Counted from the stretch's first letter, positions 8,010-17,250 are shown. The stretch is DNA of 64,000 nt from Candidatus Bathyarchaeia archaeon (GCA_038883335.1 JAVZMI010000003.1:62001-126000); one strand, 5' to 3'. Numbers and translations are program-made. Notes: generated by a model not told the origin, from the letters alone.

Positions 8010-9149
8010 CTATATCATGGGGAAGCCTGGGCCGGTCAGAGTTAAGGTGAGGTTCACTAGCAATAATACCACGAAGAAGGCAGTGGAGGCGTTGGTGACC
8101 TGCTTAGTTTTCTTGGGGAGGTATCTCTCTATGAGGTTCTGGAGTACGGAGCCGCCGTCTAAAGGCCTAATCGGGAGCATATTCACGACTGCAATGTTTA
8201 TCGACCAGTACTGGAACCAGAACAAAGCCAGATAAAGGGGTGGAACTTCTATATTATCCCTTACCACGACACCTATAACAGCCCTCTCAGACTCCTCTGG
8301 GTGAGAGGTTGTCGTTACGGTGAGATCCCTGACTGTATTATCTGCGAACTCAACTCTCAGCAAGATGGATGCTCCAGCTTGGATACGGCTCATATAATCC
8401 CCAAAAGCCTTCAGATCTGAGATAACAACACCGTCCACCGCTTTTATAACATTCTCAGGCTTGAGGCCAGCCAAATCGGCTGGGCTGCCCTCCTTTACCT
8501 CCTCGATGAGGACACCGTTTGGTTGGAGTGGATTGGCGATGAGGATGGAAGTAAGGATCAAACTTGCCAGTAAACCGGATATCAAGTTGATGGAGGAACC
8601 TACAGCAAGTACCCTCAATCTCTTCCTCCTCGTTGCACGATTAAAATTACTCTCATCGGGCTCGACGAAAGCTCCAGGAATAACTCCTACTAGGATGACG
8701 CCGGTGGATTTGACCTGAATGCCCTCGTGATGGGCGGTGATTCCATGAGCACACTCATGGAGTACTACTATTAAGGCTAGGGAGAGGATAAAATATGGCA
8801 GGGATTCCAGTTTTATGGTTATGAAGGGGATGGCAGGGAAGACTGGTGATATGGTCTGCTGTATGAAGAATGAGGCGATATTGCTGATTAGAGCGTAGGC
8901 ACCATACGCCATCATCCCAACCGCCAAAGCTATAGAGATATCTGAGTAGATTGGGATAACACGACGAAACTTCCGGGCCCCTAATTCTAGAAACTTGTTA
9001 GCTCTCTTTGTTCTGAAAATCAACACTAACGGTTTGATATCTATTCCTCTGGAGCTTAGCTTGTAACTTTTCCCTACATAGTATACCATAAGCCAGAATA
9101 GTAGAAATATGGCAAAACCGTCGATCACAACGTCTAAACTACTCATCAT
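8010..9149 (-). CDS. Site-2 protease family zinc metalloprotease with PDZ domain
   Basis: A membrane-embedded M50 protease that cleaves substrates within the bilayer. An N-terminal membrane segment and a second near 72-95 precede the catalytic helix with HECAH at 131-135. A further helix pair and a PDZ domain around 195-240 (VKEGSPADLAGLKPENVI) follow. The second active-site motif MLPIRPLDGG lies near 335 and a last helix closes the protein. All zinc ligands appear intact. I favour the ATG at 9149; a TTG at 9155 would overlap the CutA stop. It follows CutA directly on the same strand. Its substrate cannot be inferred. Confidence 0.88.
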   Translation of the reverse strand: MMSSLDVVIDGFAIFLLFWLMVYYVGKSYKLSSRGIDIKPLVLIFRTKRANKFLELGARKFRRVIPIYSDISIALAVGMMAYGAYALISNIASFFIQQTISPVFPAIPFITIKLESLPYFILSLALIVVLHECAHGITAHHEGIQVKSTGVILVGVIPGAFVEPDESNFNRATRRKRLRVLAVGSSINLISGLLASLILTSILIANPLQPNGVLIEEVKEGSPADLAGLKPENVIKAVDGVVISDLKAFGDYMSRIQAGASILLRVEFADNTVRDLTVTTTSHPEESERAVIGVVVRDNIEVPPLYLALFWFQYWSINIAVVNMLPIRPLDGGSVLQNLIERYLPKKTKQVTNASTAFFVVLLLVNLTLTLTGPGFPMI

Positions 9150-9151
9150 TA

Positions 9152-9478
9152 TCAATCTCTGGACGGGGAGACCTCACTCTCCAACCACTCGAGATATTCT
9201 TCGCTACCAGTCGCCACGGGGACCGCTATAACTTCTGGAACCCTATAAGGGTGAAGTTGACGTATTCTATCTTTCACCGCTACGAAGAGATCACGCACCG
9301 TCTTTATCATCACAATGTGCTCAGACATCCTATCCACTTTACCCTCCCACCAGTAGACTGATTTCACGTTTGGGATTATGGAGACACACGCAGCCAACCG
9401 CTCTTCTACGAGGGCGCAAGCGATCCTCTCACAGTCCTCTAATGTAGGTGCAGTTGTGAAGATCGTCACATACTCCAA
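9152..9478 (-). CDS. cutA: CutA1 divalent-cation tolerance protein
   Basis: CutA is a small trimeric ferredoxin-like protein associated with copper tolerance; its molecular job is still debated. The protein reads EYVTIFTTAPTLEDCERIA at the start, then LVEERLAACVSIIP, VYWWEGK and LHPYRVPEVIAVPV, all CutA signatures. I use the TTG at 9478 because GGAGGAGG lies just upstream and the product is then 108 residues, the normal CutA length. An ATG at 9532 would add 18 unconserved residues. Confidence 0.9.
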   Translation of the reverse strand: MEYVTIFTTAPTLEDCERIACALVEERLAACVSIIPNVKSVYWWEGKVDRMSEHIVMIKTVRDLFVAVKDRIRQLHPYRVPEVIAVPVATGSEEYLEWLESEVSPSRD

Positions 9479-9557
9479 GCTTGTAACCTCCTCCCCATAA
9501 CTCGGCCGTGTGGATACTCTTTGAGGGAACATATCTATACCTTTCGTTTTGTGGGCG

Positions 9558-10673
9558 CTAATTTACCGTAAATCGGAGTATCGCTGCCACGCCGCCAAGG
9601 GATAGAATCTTCTCTCCGCCCTCATGTCTGCTGCTTAAAACAACCACGCGGCCTCTCATATGCTCCACGCCGCGCATCAGATCCTCTAGTCTCCGCCTCT
9701 CTTCATCTGGAAGTTCTCGAAGGTATCTATCTACAACAAGAAGTGTCTCCACTGCACCATAGTTGGCTGCGGCACTTACATCTTCAAGTCCATAGGCTAC
9801 TTTTTTATTCCCATCAGCCAACCTGGCTAATAAGCTCTCAACAAGATCCATCTCTTGCAACACCCTGCACTGCTCAATCACTTTGGTGAGAATGCCACTT
9901 CTCAGAGCTTCTCCAACCCCAGCTGACCCAGCCGAACCTACTGAACACACACAAGTTACATCTTTGGCTACCGCAGGGTAGTTTGTTCTAAGGTAATTGG
10001 TGAACTCGTTCTTTATGTAGCCTGGGCCTACCACGGCGACTGGCGCTCTAAGGTTTGCGTGTATTTGAGAGAGAGCTTGAGCTACCTCACTGAAGTAGCG
10101 AACAAGTTCTCCTCCCCTTTTCTCAGGCTCCAATTTGCTGGGAAGACGTACTCTACTTTCAAATCTGACATCCACGCCGAAACGGCCTAGAACCGATACG
10201 CATGCATCCTCGTCGTCTATCGCCAAGATGATTACAGGGCAAGCCTTGACTTCTGTAGCTTCCTTAAGACGGCGAAGTTGATGATTATGCCACGCCTCCT
10301 TCACCAATCTGAGCCTACTGCCTACTTTGAGGGATAAGGTATGATACGAGTTCAGTAAGCCGCCGTAACACTCCGGCCCCTCAACGACAATCCCCCGAAT
10401 TCTCAGTCGATCAACGTTTCTGTCAAAAAATACCTCTTCCACTCTTATACCCAACAGGAGACTCACTCTTCGACCTGCGGAGGGGCGGCTACCTTCAGCC
10501 GTGCCCTTGATCTCACGGGTAGTTTTGGCGTAGGCGAGGTCCCCCTTGTCCACAATGTTGTATAAGTGCCAAAGGTCATCTTGATTCTCTAAAACAACCT
10601 CCACCTCTCCCCTCTTACTATTGAAACTCAGCAGTTTCACCGCTCGCCCTCTCGAGTGTAACTTTACTGCCAT
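9558..10673 (-). CDS. pelA: Pelota (aDom34) ribosome-rescue factor
   Basis: aPelota recognises stalled ribosomes and, with aEF1A and ABCE1, splits them. The 371 residues cover the three Pelota domains. The N-terminal Sm-like domain has ENQDDLWHLYNIVDKGD and the RGIVVEGPE region. The central eRF1-like domain has AVVGPGYIKNEF, and the C-terminal L7Ae-like domain has VAYGLEDVSAAANYGAVETL. Pelota lacks the GGQ motif of eRF1, and none is seen. It is head to head with rimI across 41 bases, so the two promoters overlap. Confidence 0.95.
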   Translation of the reverse strand: MAVKLHSRGRAVKLLSFNSKRGEVEVVLENQDDLWHLYNIVDKGDLAYAKTTREIKGTAEGSRPSAGRRVSLLLGIRVEEVFFDRNVDRLRIRGIVVEGPECYGGLLNSYHTLSLKVGSRLRLVKEAWHNHQLRRLKEATEVKACPVIILAIDDEDACVSVLGRFGVDVRFESRVRLPSKLEPEKRGGELVRYFSEVAQALSQIHANLRAPVAVVGPGYIKNEFTNYLRTNYPAVAKDVTCVCSVGSAGSAGVGEALRSGILTKVIEQCRVLQEMDLVESLLARLADGNKKVAYGLEDVSAAANYGAVETLLVVDRYLRELPDEERRRLEDLMRGVEHMRGRVVVLSSRHEGGEKILSLGGVAAILRFTVN

Positions 10674-10680
10674 GCCATCT

Positions 10681-10693
10681 AAAGTTTATGTAA
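10681..10693 (+). promoter_or_regulatory. TATA box for rimI (leaderless)
   Basis: AAAGTTTATGTAA is centred about 27 bases before the ATG at 10715. Transcription would start at or next to the start codon, giving a leaderless mRNA. Confidence 0.5.
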
Positions 10694-10714
10694 GCGTTCA
10701 ACCTCAAACCAACT

Positions 10715-11155
10715 ATGAAGTTTGAGGTTCGAGAGGTTACCATCTCTGATATTCCCTTTGTAGAGCAGGTTGAGAAGAGTTCCTTCACAGACCCTTACCC
10801 TATGAGTCTGTTAATGGCCCTAGCCATTTCAGATCCTTCAACCTTCCTAGTGGCTACTTTGAATGGGAGTGTGGTCGGCTACGCTTCCGCAATCGTTGGA
10901 GGTGGAGGTTCGGCTCACATGGTCTCCGTCGCAGTCGACCCTGAACATAGGGGGCAGGGTGTCGCTAAACAACTTATTGAAAGCTTGCTGGCAGTCTTGA
11001 AGAGGCGAGGTGTAACGCATGTTCAACTGGAGGTGCGAGAGAGCAACCTCGCCGCTCAGACTCTATACAAATCCTTAGGTTTCAAATACCGCGACCGAGT
11101 AAAGAACTATTATGAAGATGGGGAGGATGCTTTTACGATGACCCTCCATCTTTAG
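10715..11155 (+). CDS. rimI: GNAT N-terminal acetyltransferase (RimI/Naa10-like)
   Basis: An acetyltransferase of the archaeal Ard1/RimI type, which acetylates protein N-termini using acetyl-CoA. At 146 residues it is a single GNAT domain. Motif A reads VAVDPEHRGQGVAKQLIESL (acetyl-CoA pyrophosphate loop) and the C-terminal motif reads NLAAQTLYKSLGFKYRDRVKNYY, close to known archaeal Nat enzymes. A TATA box fits a leaderless transcript. The gene converges with the small zinc protein at 11166. A role in ribosomal protein acetylation is possible, but the broad archaeal enzyme is the simpler reading. Confidence 0.88.
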   Translation: MKFEVREVTISDIPFVEQVEKSSFTDPYPMSLLMALAISDPSTFLVATLNGSVVGYASAIVGGGGSAHMVSVAVDPEHRGQGVAKQLIESLLAVLKRRGVTHVQLEVRESNLAAQTLYKSLGFKYRDRVKNYYEDGEDAFTMTLHL

Positions 11156-11165
11156 TAGCTCTAAT

Positions 11166-11495
11166 CTACATAGCCTCCAAGGCAAGTATGCCACGAGCCT
11201 CTAAGATGCTGCCGACTTTATTTATGAGATCTGCACTCAACTCAATCTCCCCTTCATAGAGCGGCAGCAAGGATGAGAGGTTCACCTCGATCCTCCATTC
11301 TCTCTCTTCTGGCGAGATGGGGTTTAGCCGCTCCAAACTCTCCCTCTTAGCCCTCCTCAACTTTCGACTATCTCTGTCCCAGCTGTACCTCTCACATAGC
11401 TCTGGTAGACATTCTGCACATACCGGAAGTCTGTGGGAGGTTAGGTAGGCGGCCGGCTCCTTCGACGGCTTTTGGCAGTTGAGGCAGATCTCCAT
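11166..11495 (-). CDS. Small zinc-binding protein, function unknown
   Basis: A 109-residue protein with two CxxC pairs at the N-terminus (CLNC at 4-7, CAEC at 26-29), most simply a zinc ribbon. A basic stretch SRKLRRAKRESLERL follows, then a C-terminal half with no recognised motif. I know no family. It is convergent with rimI and divergent from the DNA polymerase gene. Confidence 0.6.
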   Translation of the reverse strand: MEICLNCQKPSKEPAAYLTSHRLPVCAECLPELCERYSWDRDSRKLRRAKRESLERLNPISPEEREWRIEVNLSSLLPLYEGEIELSADLINKVGSILEARGILALEAM

Positions 11496-11634
11496 GTGGA
11501 CACCTCTCCTGTCTGAGATATTAGGCTCTACGGTTTAATAAATCGCATTCTAACGCCTCAGCAAAGCGGTAACATACATATAAAGCCAGTTATCTCCCAT
11601 AACATTAAGAGGCAAAATTATCTGAGGTGCCTTC

Positions 11635-14019
11635 TTGAAGATCAGATTTTGGCTTCTGGACATAAATCATGAAGTAGTGGAGGGTAGACCTGAGGTTAGG
11701 CTGTGGGGTCTGGATAGCCATGGTAACAGGGTTATGGTCGCCGATAGGGGTTTCCTCCCTTACTTTTATCTAATTCCTAAGAGGGCAGAGGACGCTGAGG
11801 GACTGAAGAAGCTAGCGGTCGATGGTAAATATGTGAAAGGGGACACCTCCGTTGAGTTGGAGGAGAAGCTCTATTTTGGATCACCTGTCAAGGTTGTCAA
11901 GGTTACATGTGTCTTACCAGAGGATGTCGAGTCTTACGCGAAGAGGTTAGCGAAGGATCCACGGGTAGAGATGACCCTCCTTGACGATCTACGTTACACA
12001 AACCTCTACCTCACAGATCTTAACCTCTACCCTTCAGACTGGCTTGAGGTCGAGGTCGAAAAGTTAACTCTTCCACAGAAGTTAAGTGTTGACGGTGCCT
12101 ATGCTGCCAAGTCAAGTCCGAGGATGGTTGAAGAAGAGACACCCCCCCAATTACGCATTCTAGCCTTCTCAACGCTGATCCATGCCGAGATAGGATCACC
12201 AAACTTTGAGAGAGACCCGGTACTAATAATTGCGACTCTAACCAGCGAAGGCAAGGCTGAGGTCTTCAAAGCTGAGGATCATGATGACCGCGGCATGCTT
12301 CAAGCCTTTTCTGAATATGTTAAGAGTTATGACCCCGACATACTCGTCGGCTTCGGGACTAGCCACGTCGATCTTCCATATCTTTTAGGGAGGGCAAGAG
12401 TTCAAGAGATAGCCTTTGCGTTGGATAGGATGGGGGGTGAGCCTCATCAGAGCATCCACGGTCACATCTCTGTTGTTGGGAGGGCTAACATAGATCTCCT
12501 CGACTTTGTAACGGATATACCAGAAGTTAAAGTGAAGACCCTTGAAAACGCTGCCTGGTTCTTCAACGTACCCGGCAAAGAGAAACTGAAGGTCATACCG
12601 GAAACCGAGATCCACCGTTACTGGGAGAACGCTGAAAGTAGACTTATACTGGAAGAAGCTTGTAGACAGAACGTGAAGGTAGTCTGGGGTTTGTCGGAGA
12701 CTCTTTTAGAGTATGCAATCCAGCTCTCAAGGCTCGTAGGTCTACCCCTCGACCATGTTGGCGCCGCGGCTACAGGTTTCAAGGTCGACTCATACCTCAT
12801 TCGCCAAGCAGCCCGATTCAATGAGCTAATACCAAAAAGAACTGAGCAGCCTTACTACCCTTATAAGGGAGCTATAGTTCTGGCGCCGAAGCCTGGAATG
12901 CATGAGAATGTGGCTGTTCTAGACTTTAGTGCTATGTATCCAAACCTGATGATCAAATACAACCTCTCCCCGGACACCTATGTCAAATCTGAGGGGAAGA
13001 CTAAAGGCAACGTTAACATAGCACCAGAGGTAGGCCATGCCTTCCGTAAGGAGCCCCCTGGCTTTTACAAGCAGGTCCTGACAAACCTCATTCAGGCACG
13101 GAAGAGCATCCAATCAGAGATGGAGAAACTTGATCCCGAAAGCACCCGTTATAGGCTACTAGAGGCAAGACAGAGGGGAATAAAAACTATCACCAACGCC
13201 ACGTATGGGTACTGCGGCTGGACTGGTGCAAGATGGTATATGCGGGAGGTAGCTGAAGCTACAGCTGCATGGGGTCGCCACACAATCCTCGCCGCTGTGG
13301 AGGCAGCCAAGAGGCAAGGCCTCGAGGTAATCTACGGTGACACCGATAGTCTATTCGTGAATTACGATGTTGCAAAGGTTGAGAGGTTAATTAAGGAGGT
13401 TGAGGCAGAGGTTGGGTTGACTGTGAAACCAGCTGTAATATATTCGAGGATCCTCTTCACCGAAGCTAAGAAACGTTACGCGGGGTTACTCTCAGATGGA
13501 CGCATTGAGATAGTGGGTCTTGAGGTGGCTAGAGGAGACTGGTGCGAGATAGCAAAGAAGGTGCAAGAGAAAGTTCTGGAGATATTACTGAGAGGGAAAA
13601 GACATACGGAGGCTGCGAACTTCATCCGTGAATATGTAGATAACCTAAGAAGAGGTAAAGTGCCACTCCAAGACCTAGTAATATGGAAGACGTTAACCAA
13701 GTCGGTCGACGAGTATGCAGTCAGGGCCCCTCACGTTGAGGCGGCTAAGAGACTTGAAGAGAGAGGATGGAGACTACCCCCCGGGAGTAAGGTTGGATAT
13801 ATTATAACTAAAGGCACTGGTAAACTATATGAGCGAGCAAAACCACACATTTTAGTCAAACCAGACGAGGTAGACTATGATTATTATGTGGAGAACCAGA
13901 TACTCCCTTCGGTGCTTAGGATTTTAGAGACCTTCAAAGTTACAAAGGAAGAGCTTATAGGCGGAGAACCAGCTGCGGCTGGACGTGGAAAGAAAACCAC
14001 ACTTAACTCTTCATTTTAG
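11635..14019 (+). CDS. polB: Family B DNA polymerase with degenerate exonuclease motifs
   Basis: The polymerase core looks active: motif A DFSAMYPNLM at 430, motif B KTITNATYGY near 519 and motif C YGDTDS at 567. The 3'-5' exonuclease does not. Where Exo I should read F-D-I-E there is FSTL at 178-181. Exo II reads GFGTSHVD (239-246) with the Asn lost and one Asp kept. Exo III has N346 where the catalytic Asp belongs. The C-terminus KKTTLNSSF resembles a PCNA-binding PIP box with Lys for Gln. The 794-residue length is normal. The TTG start follows GAGGTG. Proofreading is probably absent, so this may be an accessory polymerase beside PolD. Confidence 0.92.
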   Translation: MKIRFWLLDINHEVVEGRPEVRLWGLDSHGNRVMVADRGFLPYFYLIPKRAEDAEGLKKLAVDGKYVKGDTSVELEEKLYFGSPVKVVKVTCVLPEDVESYAKRLAKDPRVEMTLLDDLRYTNLYLTDLNLYPSDWLEVEVEKLTLPQKLSVDGAYAAKSSPRMVEEETPPQLRILAFSTLIHAEIGSPNFERDPVLIIATLTSEGKAEVFKAEDHDDRGMLQAFSEYVKSYDPDILVGFGTSHVDLPYLLGRARVQEIAFALDRMGGEPHQSIHGHISVVGRANIDLLDFVTDIPEVKVKTLENAAWFFNVPGKEKLKVIPETEIHRYWENAESRLILEEACRQNVKVVWGLSETLLEYAIQLSRLVGLPLDHVGAAATGFKVDSYLIRQAARFNELIPKRTEQPYYPYKGAIVLAPKPGMHENVAVLDFSAMYPNLMIKYNLSPDTYVKSEGKTKGNVNIAPEVGHAFRKEPPGFYKQVLTNLIQARKSIQSEMEKLDPESTRYRLLEARQRGIKTITNATYGYCGWTGARWYMREVAEATAAWGRHTILAAVEAAKRQGLEVIYGDTDSLFVNYDVAKVERLIKEVEAEVGLTVKPAVIYSRILFTEAKKRYAGLLSDGRIEIVGLEVARGDWCEIAKKVQEKVLEILLRGKRHTEAANFIREYVDNLRRGKVPLQDLVIWKTLTKSVDEYAVRAPHVEAAKRLEERGWRLPPGSKVGYIITKGTGKLYERAKPHILVKPDEVDYDYYVENQILPSVLRILETFKVTKEELIGGEPAAAGRGKKTTLNSSF

Positions 14020-14064
14020 GAAACAAAAAGATATGAACAACATGATGTGCATAGAGGCTCTCAC

Positions 14065-15204
14065 TCAAGAGGTGGGGGCTACTTCGTCAAACGTGAGGAT
14101 CCTCAGGTTAGGGGGCCGCCTCACAACATCGGAGACCCTTCCACCTATGAGGTATTTTACGCCTTTTTCTGCCGCCAACTCTACCAATCTCTGCGTGATA
14201 ACTCCGTCGAATATTGCAGCACTAATATTATCGAAACTTGGGAGTTTCTCCGCCAACTCACTAACAGGAAGCCTACCGATAGGCTCTAATCTATCATTTA
14301 AGAGGACTGCTTCGAATGTTCCCCTAAGCTGGTTTACGGCTTCCAACATTTGGTGGGGGACAGTCACCCTAGCTGGCCTACCCCTTAGGGCAGAGAGAGG
14401 AGTCTTATCTTTCAATGCCTGGGCAACTTCACGGGCGGATAATTCTTCGACCTCCTTACCTGGTGGCGCTCTTGCAACATATTTAACATCCACAACCTGA
14501 GCCAGATCCTTGAGGATGAGATCGCCAGCACGGTCTCCGTCCAAGAACACAGTCACTTCCTTTTCTTTGCTCAGTTTTATTATGGTTTCAGGAACTTTGG
14601 CACCGTTTATGGCTATAACATTCCTGATTCCACAACGTAGAAGATTGATCACGTCAGCCCTTCCCTCAACAACGATTATGGTTGGGGATAGCGAGACATC
14701 TGGGCCGGCAGGTAACTGTTCTGGCCCATAAGTGGACACTTCGATAGGTTTGAGAACCTCCATCACCTCCCTGAGCAAGTCCTCAGTTTCGGGGGTTGTT
14801 TCAACGCTCCACCTCTTGAGTATCTCCTTCGCCCTCTTGATGATCTGCCTCCTCTTTGTATCTCTAACATCCTCTATCTTCTCTATGGTAACCTTAGACT
14901 CGTAAGGACCAACTCTGTCGACACTCTCCACAGCGGCGGCAAGTATAGAAGTTGAAGCCTTGTCTAGGCTTGAGGAGAGGATGATTGTGCCAACTGTCCG
15001 GTTGCGGTCAACCTTCATTTCCACCTCGATACGGCCTATTCGACCGCCTTTCTGGAGCTCCCTTAAATCTAGTTCAGGACCGAAAAGGCCTTCTGTCTGA
15101 CCGAAAATAGCCCCAATAACGTCGGGCTTCTCTACAACGCCATTGACCTCAAATCTGGCGTTGACTAGATACTTTGCAGTTGGAATTACTGTTGTGCTTG
15201 TCAT
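14065..15204 (-). CDS. dnaG: Archaeal DnaG-type primase
   Basis: Archaeal DnaG has a bacterial-type Toprim core and is a stable part of the RNA exosome, while also showing primase activity. The 379 residues carry the N-terminal DnaG region (TAKYLVNARFEVNGVVEKPD) and the Toprim motif IIVVEGRADVINLL with catalytic Glu at 180. VFLDGDRAGDLI follows with Asp at 222 and 224. The gene ends 45 bases from the end of polB, convergently. The small Toprim gene upstream on the same strand may be co-transcribed. Confidence 0.95.
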   Translation of the reverse strand: MTSTTVIPTAKYLVNARFEVNGVVEKPDVIGAIFGQTEGLFGPELDLRELQKGGRIGRIEVEMKVDRNRTVGTIILSSSLDKASTSILAAAVESVDRVGPYESKVTIEKIEDVRDTKRRQIIKRAKEILKRWSVETTPETEDLLREVMEVLKPIEVSTYGPEQLPAGPDVSLSPTIIVVEGRADVINLLRCGIRNVIAINGAKVPETIIKLSKEKEVTVFLDGDRAGDLILKDLAQVVDVKYVARAPPGKEVEELSAREVAQALKDKTPLSALRGRPARVTVPHQMLEAVNQLRGTFEAVLLNDRLEPIGRLPVSELAEKLPSFDNISAAIFDGVITQRLVELAAEKGVKYLIGGRVSDVVRRPPNLRILTFDEVAPTS

Positions 15205-15274
15205 TTAAGTTTCACCTCTGGTTTTTTGGGGTCTGAAAACGTTCTTTAGGGGGAGAGGCTTCTGCAAGCAGCCG

Positions 15275-15736
15275 TTAAAGCCCAATAGTGGAGTTGCTCT
15301 CGATCTGTATGCCGCCGATAACCCTCCTCCCATTCTGGAGGTAGGAAATCATCCCCTCAATATCTTTGGCGCAGTTGGAGATTAACCCATTAAACTTAAG
15401 CCAGAAGTGGAGGTTTGGGATTTTACCCATCTGCTCAAGTTTTCTAGCCATCCTCCAGAGCAGTTCCCTACCACTTCTGTCAAAGTCTGTTAATAGGATG
15501 AGTTCACTCTTCACGTTTGCAAGCCTCTCCATCGAGTCGGAGACAGACTCACACCCAGATTTGGCACAGATTATAGTTCCTGTTACACCAATACCCCTAA
15601 GGGCTTCGGCATCTCTAAGTCCTTCTACTACCGTAACTGCACCGTCACGGCTTTTCTGTATCAGCTGCTCAAGGTATATTTCAAGCAACTCATCGCGTTC
15701 TTGGAGTGATCTGTTCAGCGACCGGCTTTTCCGCAT
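15275..15736 (-). CDS. Small Toprim-domain protein (UPF0292-like)
   Basis: A 153-residue protein that is essentially one Toprim domain. TVVEGLRDAEALRGIG holds the catalytic Glu, and LILLTDFDRSGREL holds the DxD metal-binding pair. It belongs with the small primase-like or RNase M5-like archaeal proteins (UPF0292), whose substrate is unknown. It precedes dnaG on the same strand by about 70 bases, which suggests a nucleic-acid processing role. Confidence 0.75.
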   Translation of the reverse strand: MRKSRSLNRSLQERDELLEIYLEQLIQKSRDGAVTVVEGLRDAEALRGIGVTGTIICAKSGCESVSDSMERLANVKSELILLTDFDRSGRELLWRMARKLEQMGKIPNLHFWLKFNGLISNCAKDIEGMISYLQNGRRVIGGIQIESNSTIGL

Positions 15737-15827
15737 TTCAGACCCATTATATCATTTTTTTCTACTCCCAAAGTCTTAAACTTTGCCCCAAAATCTTGGG
15801 GAGGTTAGCATGTTAATACCCAAAATA

Positions 15828-16916
15828 CTACCGGGTGATCTCTAGTTTTTTAATCGCCTCGAGTATTTCAGACCTCTTAGCGAAGTACTCACGCACTGGC
15901 TCCAATATAGTGATAAGAGCCTCTGCAACGCTATTTTTGAGGTCAAGTGGATGGAGATGCCCTTCAACGTATGCTCTCTCCAGTTCACTGTAGCTAGTGA
16001 ACCGTAGATAACCTCCATACCTCTGGGCGCGTTCAATTTGAAGGCTATGCCCCCTAGCGAAGATTATATACTTCGCTATCTCGAGGACTGGGTTGCCCTC
16101 TACTTGACGCGGTGGGCAGTATGCTTTCTTAAGCTTGGCACGTATCTCCTCTGGAGAGTCATGTATATAGACGCAGCCTTCGGGCAGACTCTTCGACATT
16201 TTTGCGCTGATCTGGAGGTTAAGAGCTTCATCCTCGTCGAAACGAGCATCAATCCTTCCCTTAGAACCTTGAAGGCCTAGGAGGAGAGGTGTATGAACGC
16301 TCATTGGTTTCTCGTAGCCAAGCTTTCGCGACACGTCCCTAGCCAACATATGCGCCTTTCTCTGGTCTATGCCTGCACAAGCACAGTCGATACGAAGTTT
16401 GAAGATGTCAGCAGCCTGCATGCAAGGGTAGATTAAGGACGCAACTTCTAACTCCTTTGCGTCTAGACTTCTACCCATAATTGGGAGACATCGGGTAAGC
16501 CGTGAAACCGAGGAGTTCTTAGCTACAGTTATAACCATCTCCCAGTAATCTGCATCCTTAACCAGATCTGAAACCCAGATGTACCGGACACGATCTGAGG
16601 TGAGGCCGAGGGCGGTGAAGCACTGAATAAAGTATTCCCCACAGAGCCTTATTGCCTTGAGGTCACCTCCGAACTTGTTGTTAATCCAAGCATGCCAGTC
16701 TGCCAATAGAACCGTGAAGTCGAAGCCCGCCTCTACTAGGTCTAGAATCTTGTAGCCGCAGAGGAGACCCGTACCCAAGTGCATCAAGCCTGAGGGCTCG
16801 AACCCCCAGTATGCAGTGGGACGATTCTTCTTCTCCAGTAGTTCGCGGAGTTCGGTGGGCGTTATTATCTCCACAGTGTTCCTTCTAACGAGTTCTACTC
16901 GCTCTTCAATGTTCAT
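15828..16916 (-). CDS. tyrS: Tyrosyl-tRNA synthetase
   Basis: A class I synthetase that charges tRNA-Tyr. WGFEPSGLMHLGTGL carries the HIGH-like signature, LLADWHAWINNKFGGD lines the tyrosine pocket, and SAKMSKSLPEG is the KMSKS loop. The archaeal length (about 362 residues) is preserved. I use the ATG at 16916 because GGTGAGGG lies eight bases upstream; a GTG at 16940 would add eight residues. The structured RNA on the same strand lies upstream with its own promoter. Confidence 0.95.
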   Translation of the reverse strand: MNIEERVELVRRNTVEIITPTELRELLEKKNRPTAYWGFEPSGLMHLGTGLLCGYKILDLVEAGFDFTVLLADWHAWINNKFGGDLKAIRLCGEYFIQCFTALGLTSDRVRYIWVSDLVKDADYWEMVITVAKNSSVSRLTRCLPIMGRSLDAKELEVASLIYPCMQAADIFKLRIDCACAGIDQRKAHMLARDVSRKLGYEKPMSVHTPLLLGLQGSKGRIDARFDEDEALNLQISAKMSKSLPEGCVYIHDSPEEIRAKLKKAYCPPRQVEGNPVLEIAKYIIFARGHSLQIERAQRYGGYLRFTSYSELERAYVEGHLHPLDLKNSVAEALITILEPVREYFAKRSEILEAIKKLEITR

Positions 16917-16979
16917 GACACTACCCTCACCATATTCCACTACTCCATGGGAGAGACCTAATAGAAAAGGTTGTATGGA

Positions 16980-17217
16980 GGGGCGGTGAGATTGCTAGGT
17001 CTCGAAGGTTTGTCGCCCGAATAACTAACACCCAACCTCACTGTCGAGCCGAACGCTCAGCTCAGGTGGGCTCTCTCGTTTCGGGCATGTGATCCTCCGC
17101 CGCCGTCGACCTGTCCCGTGGCTGGGTTCATCCTCCCTCATTGATAGTGCCTGAGGGACACTTACTCTGTCGGATCCGTGCACGCGGATGTACGGTCGAC
17201 AGACTCGGCACCGCCCC
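16980..17217 (-). ncRNA. Candidate structured noncoding RNA, identity unresolved
   Basis: A gene-free 238-base segment shows strong RNA structure on the minus strand. The two ends pair over nine bases (GGGGCGGTG with CACCGCCCC). Internal helices include CTGTCG with CGACAG enclosing ATCCG with CGGAT, CCCTCA with TGAGGG, GCCCGAA with TTCGGGC, and GAGC with GCTC around a short loop. A TATA box lies 29 bases upstream. RNase P RNA is an obvious candidate, but its invariant GAGGAAAGTC and distal conserved strings are not seen, so I do not name it. A CCTTTTCT stretch past the 3' end may serve for termination. Confidence 0.6.
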
Positions 17218-17240
17218 AAATAAAATAGGGCAAGGGGGAA

Positions 17241-17250
17241 GCTATATACT
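17241..17250 (-). promoter_or_regulatory. TATA box of the structured RNA
   Basis: On the minus strand this reads AGTATATAGC, a strong archaeal TATA box, 29 bases from the first base of the closing helix at 17217. The remaining stretch to 17409 shows nothing else. Confidence 0.6.

Noticed and set aside
16780-16810. A TTCGAACCCCC-like string similar to a tRNA T arm
   Set aside because: It lies inside the tyrS coding sequence and has no acceptor or anticodon arms.
16980-17217. RNase P RNA or 5S-like RNA identity
   Set aside because: Resemblances such as CCCGAA and GCCCACCTGAGC are too short, and the invariant RNase P strings are missing; kept only as an unnamed RNA.
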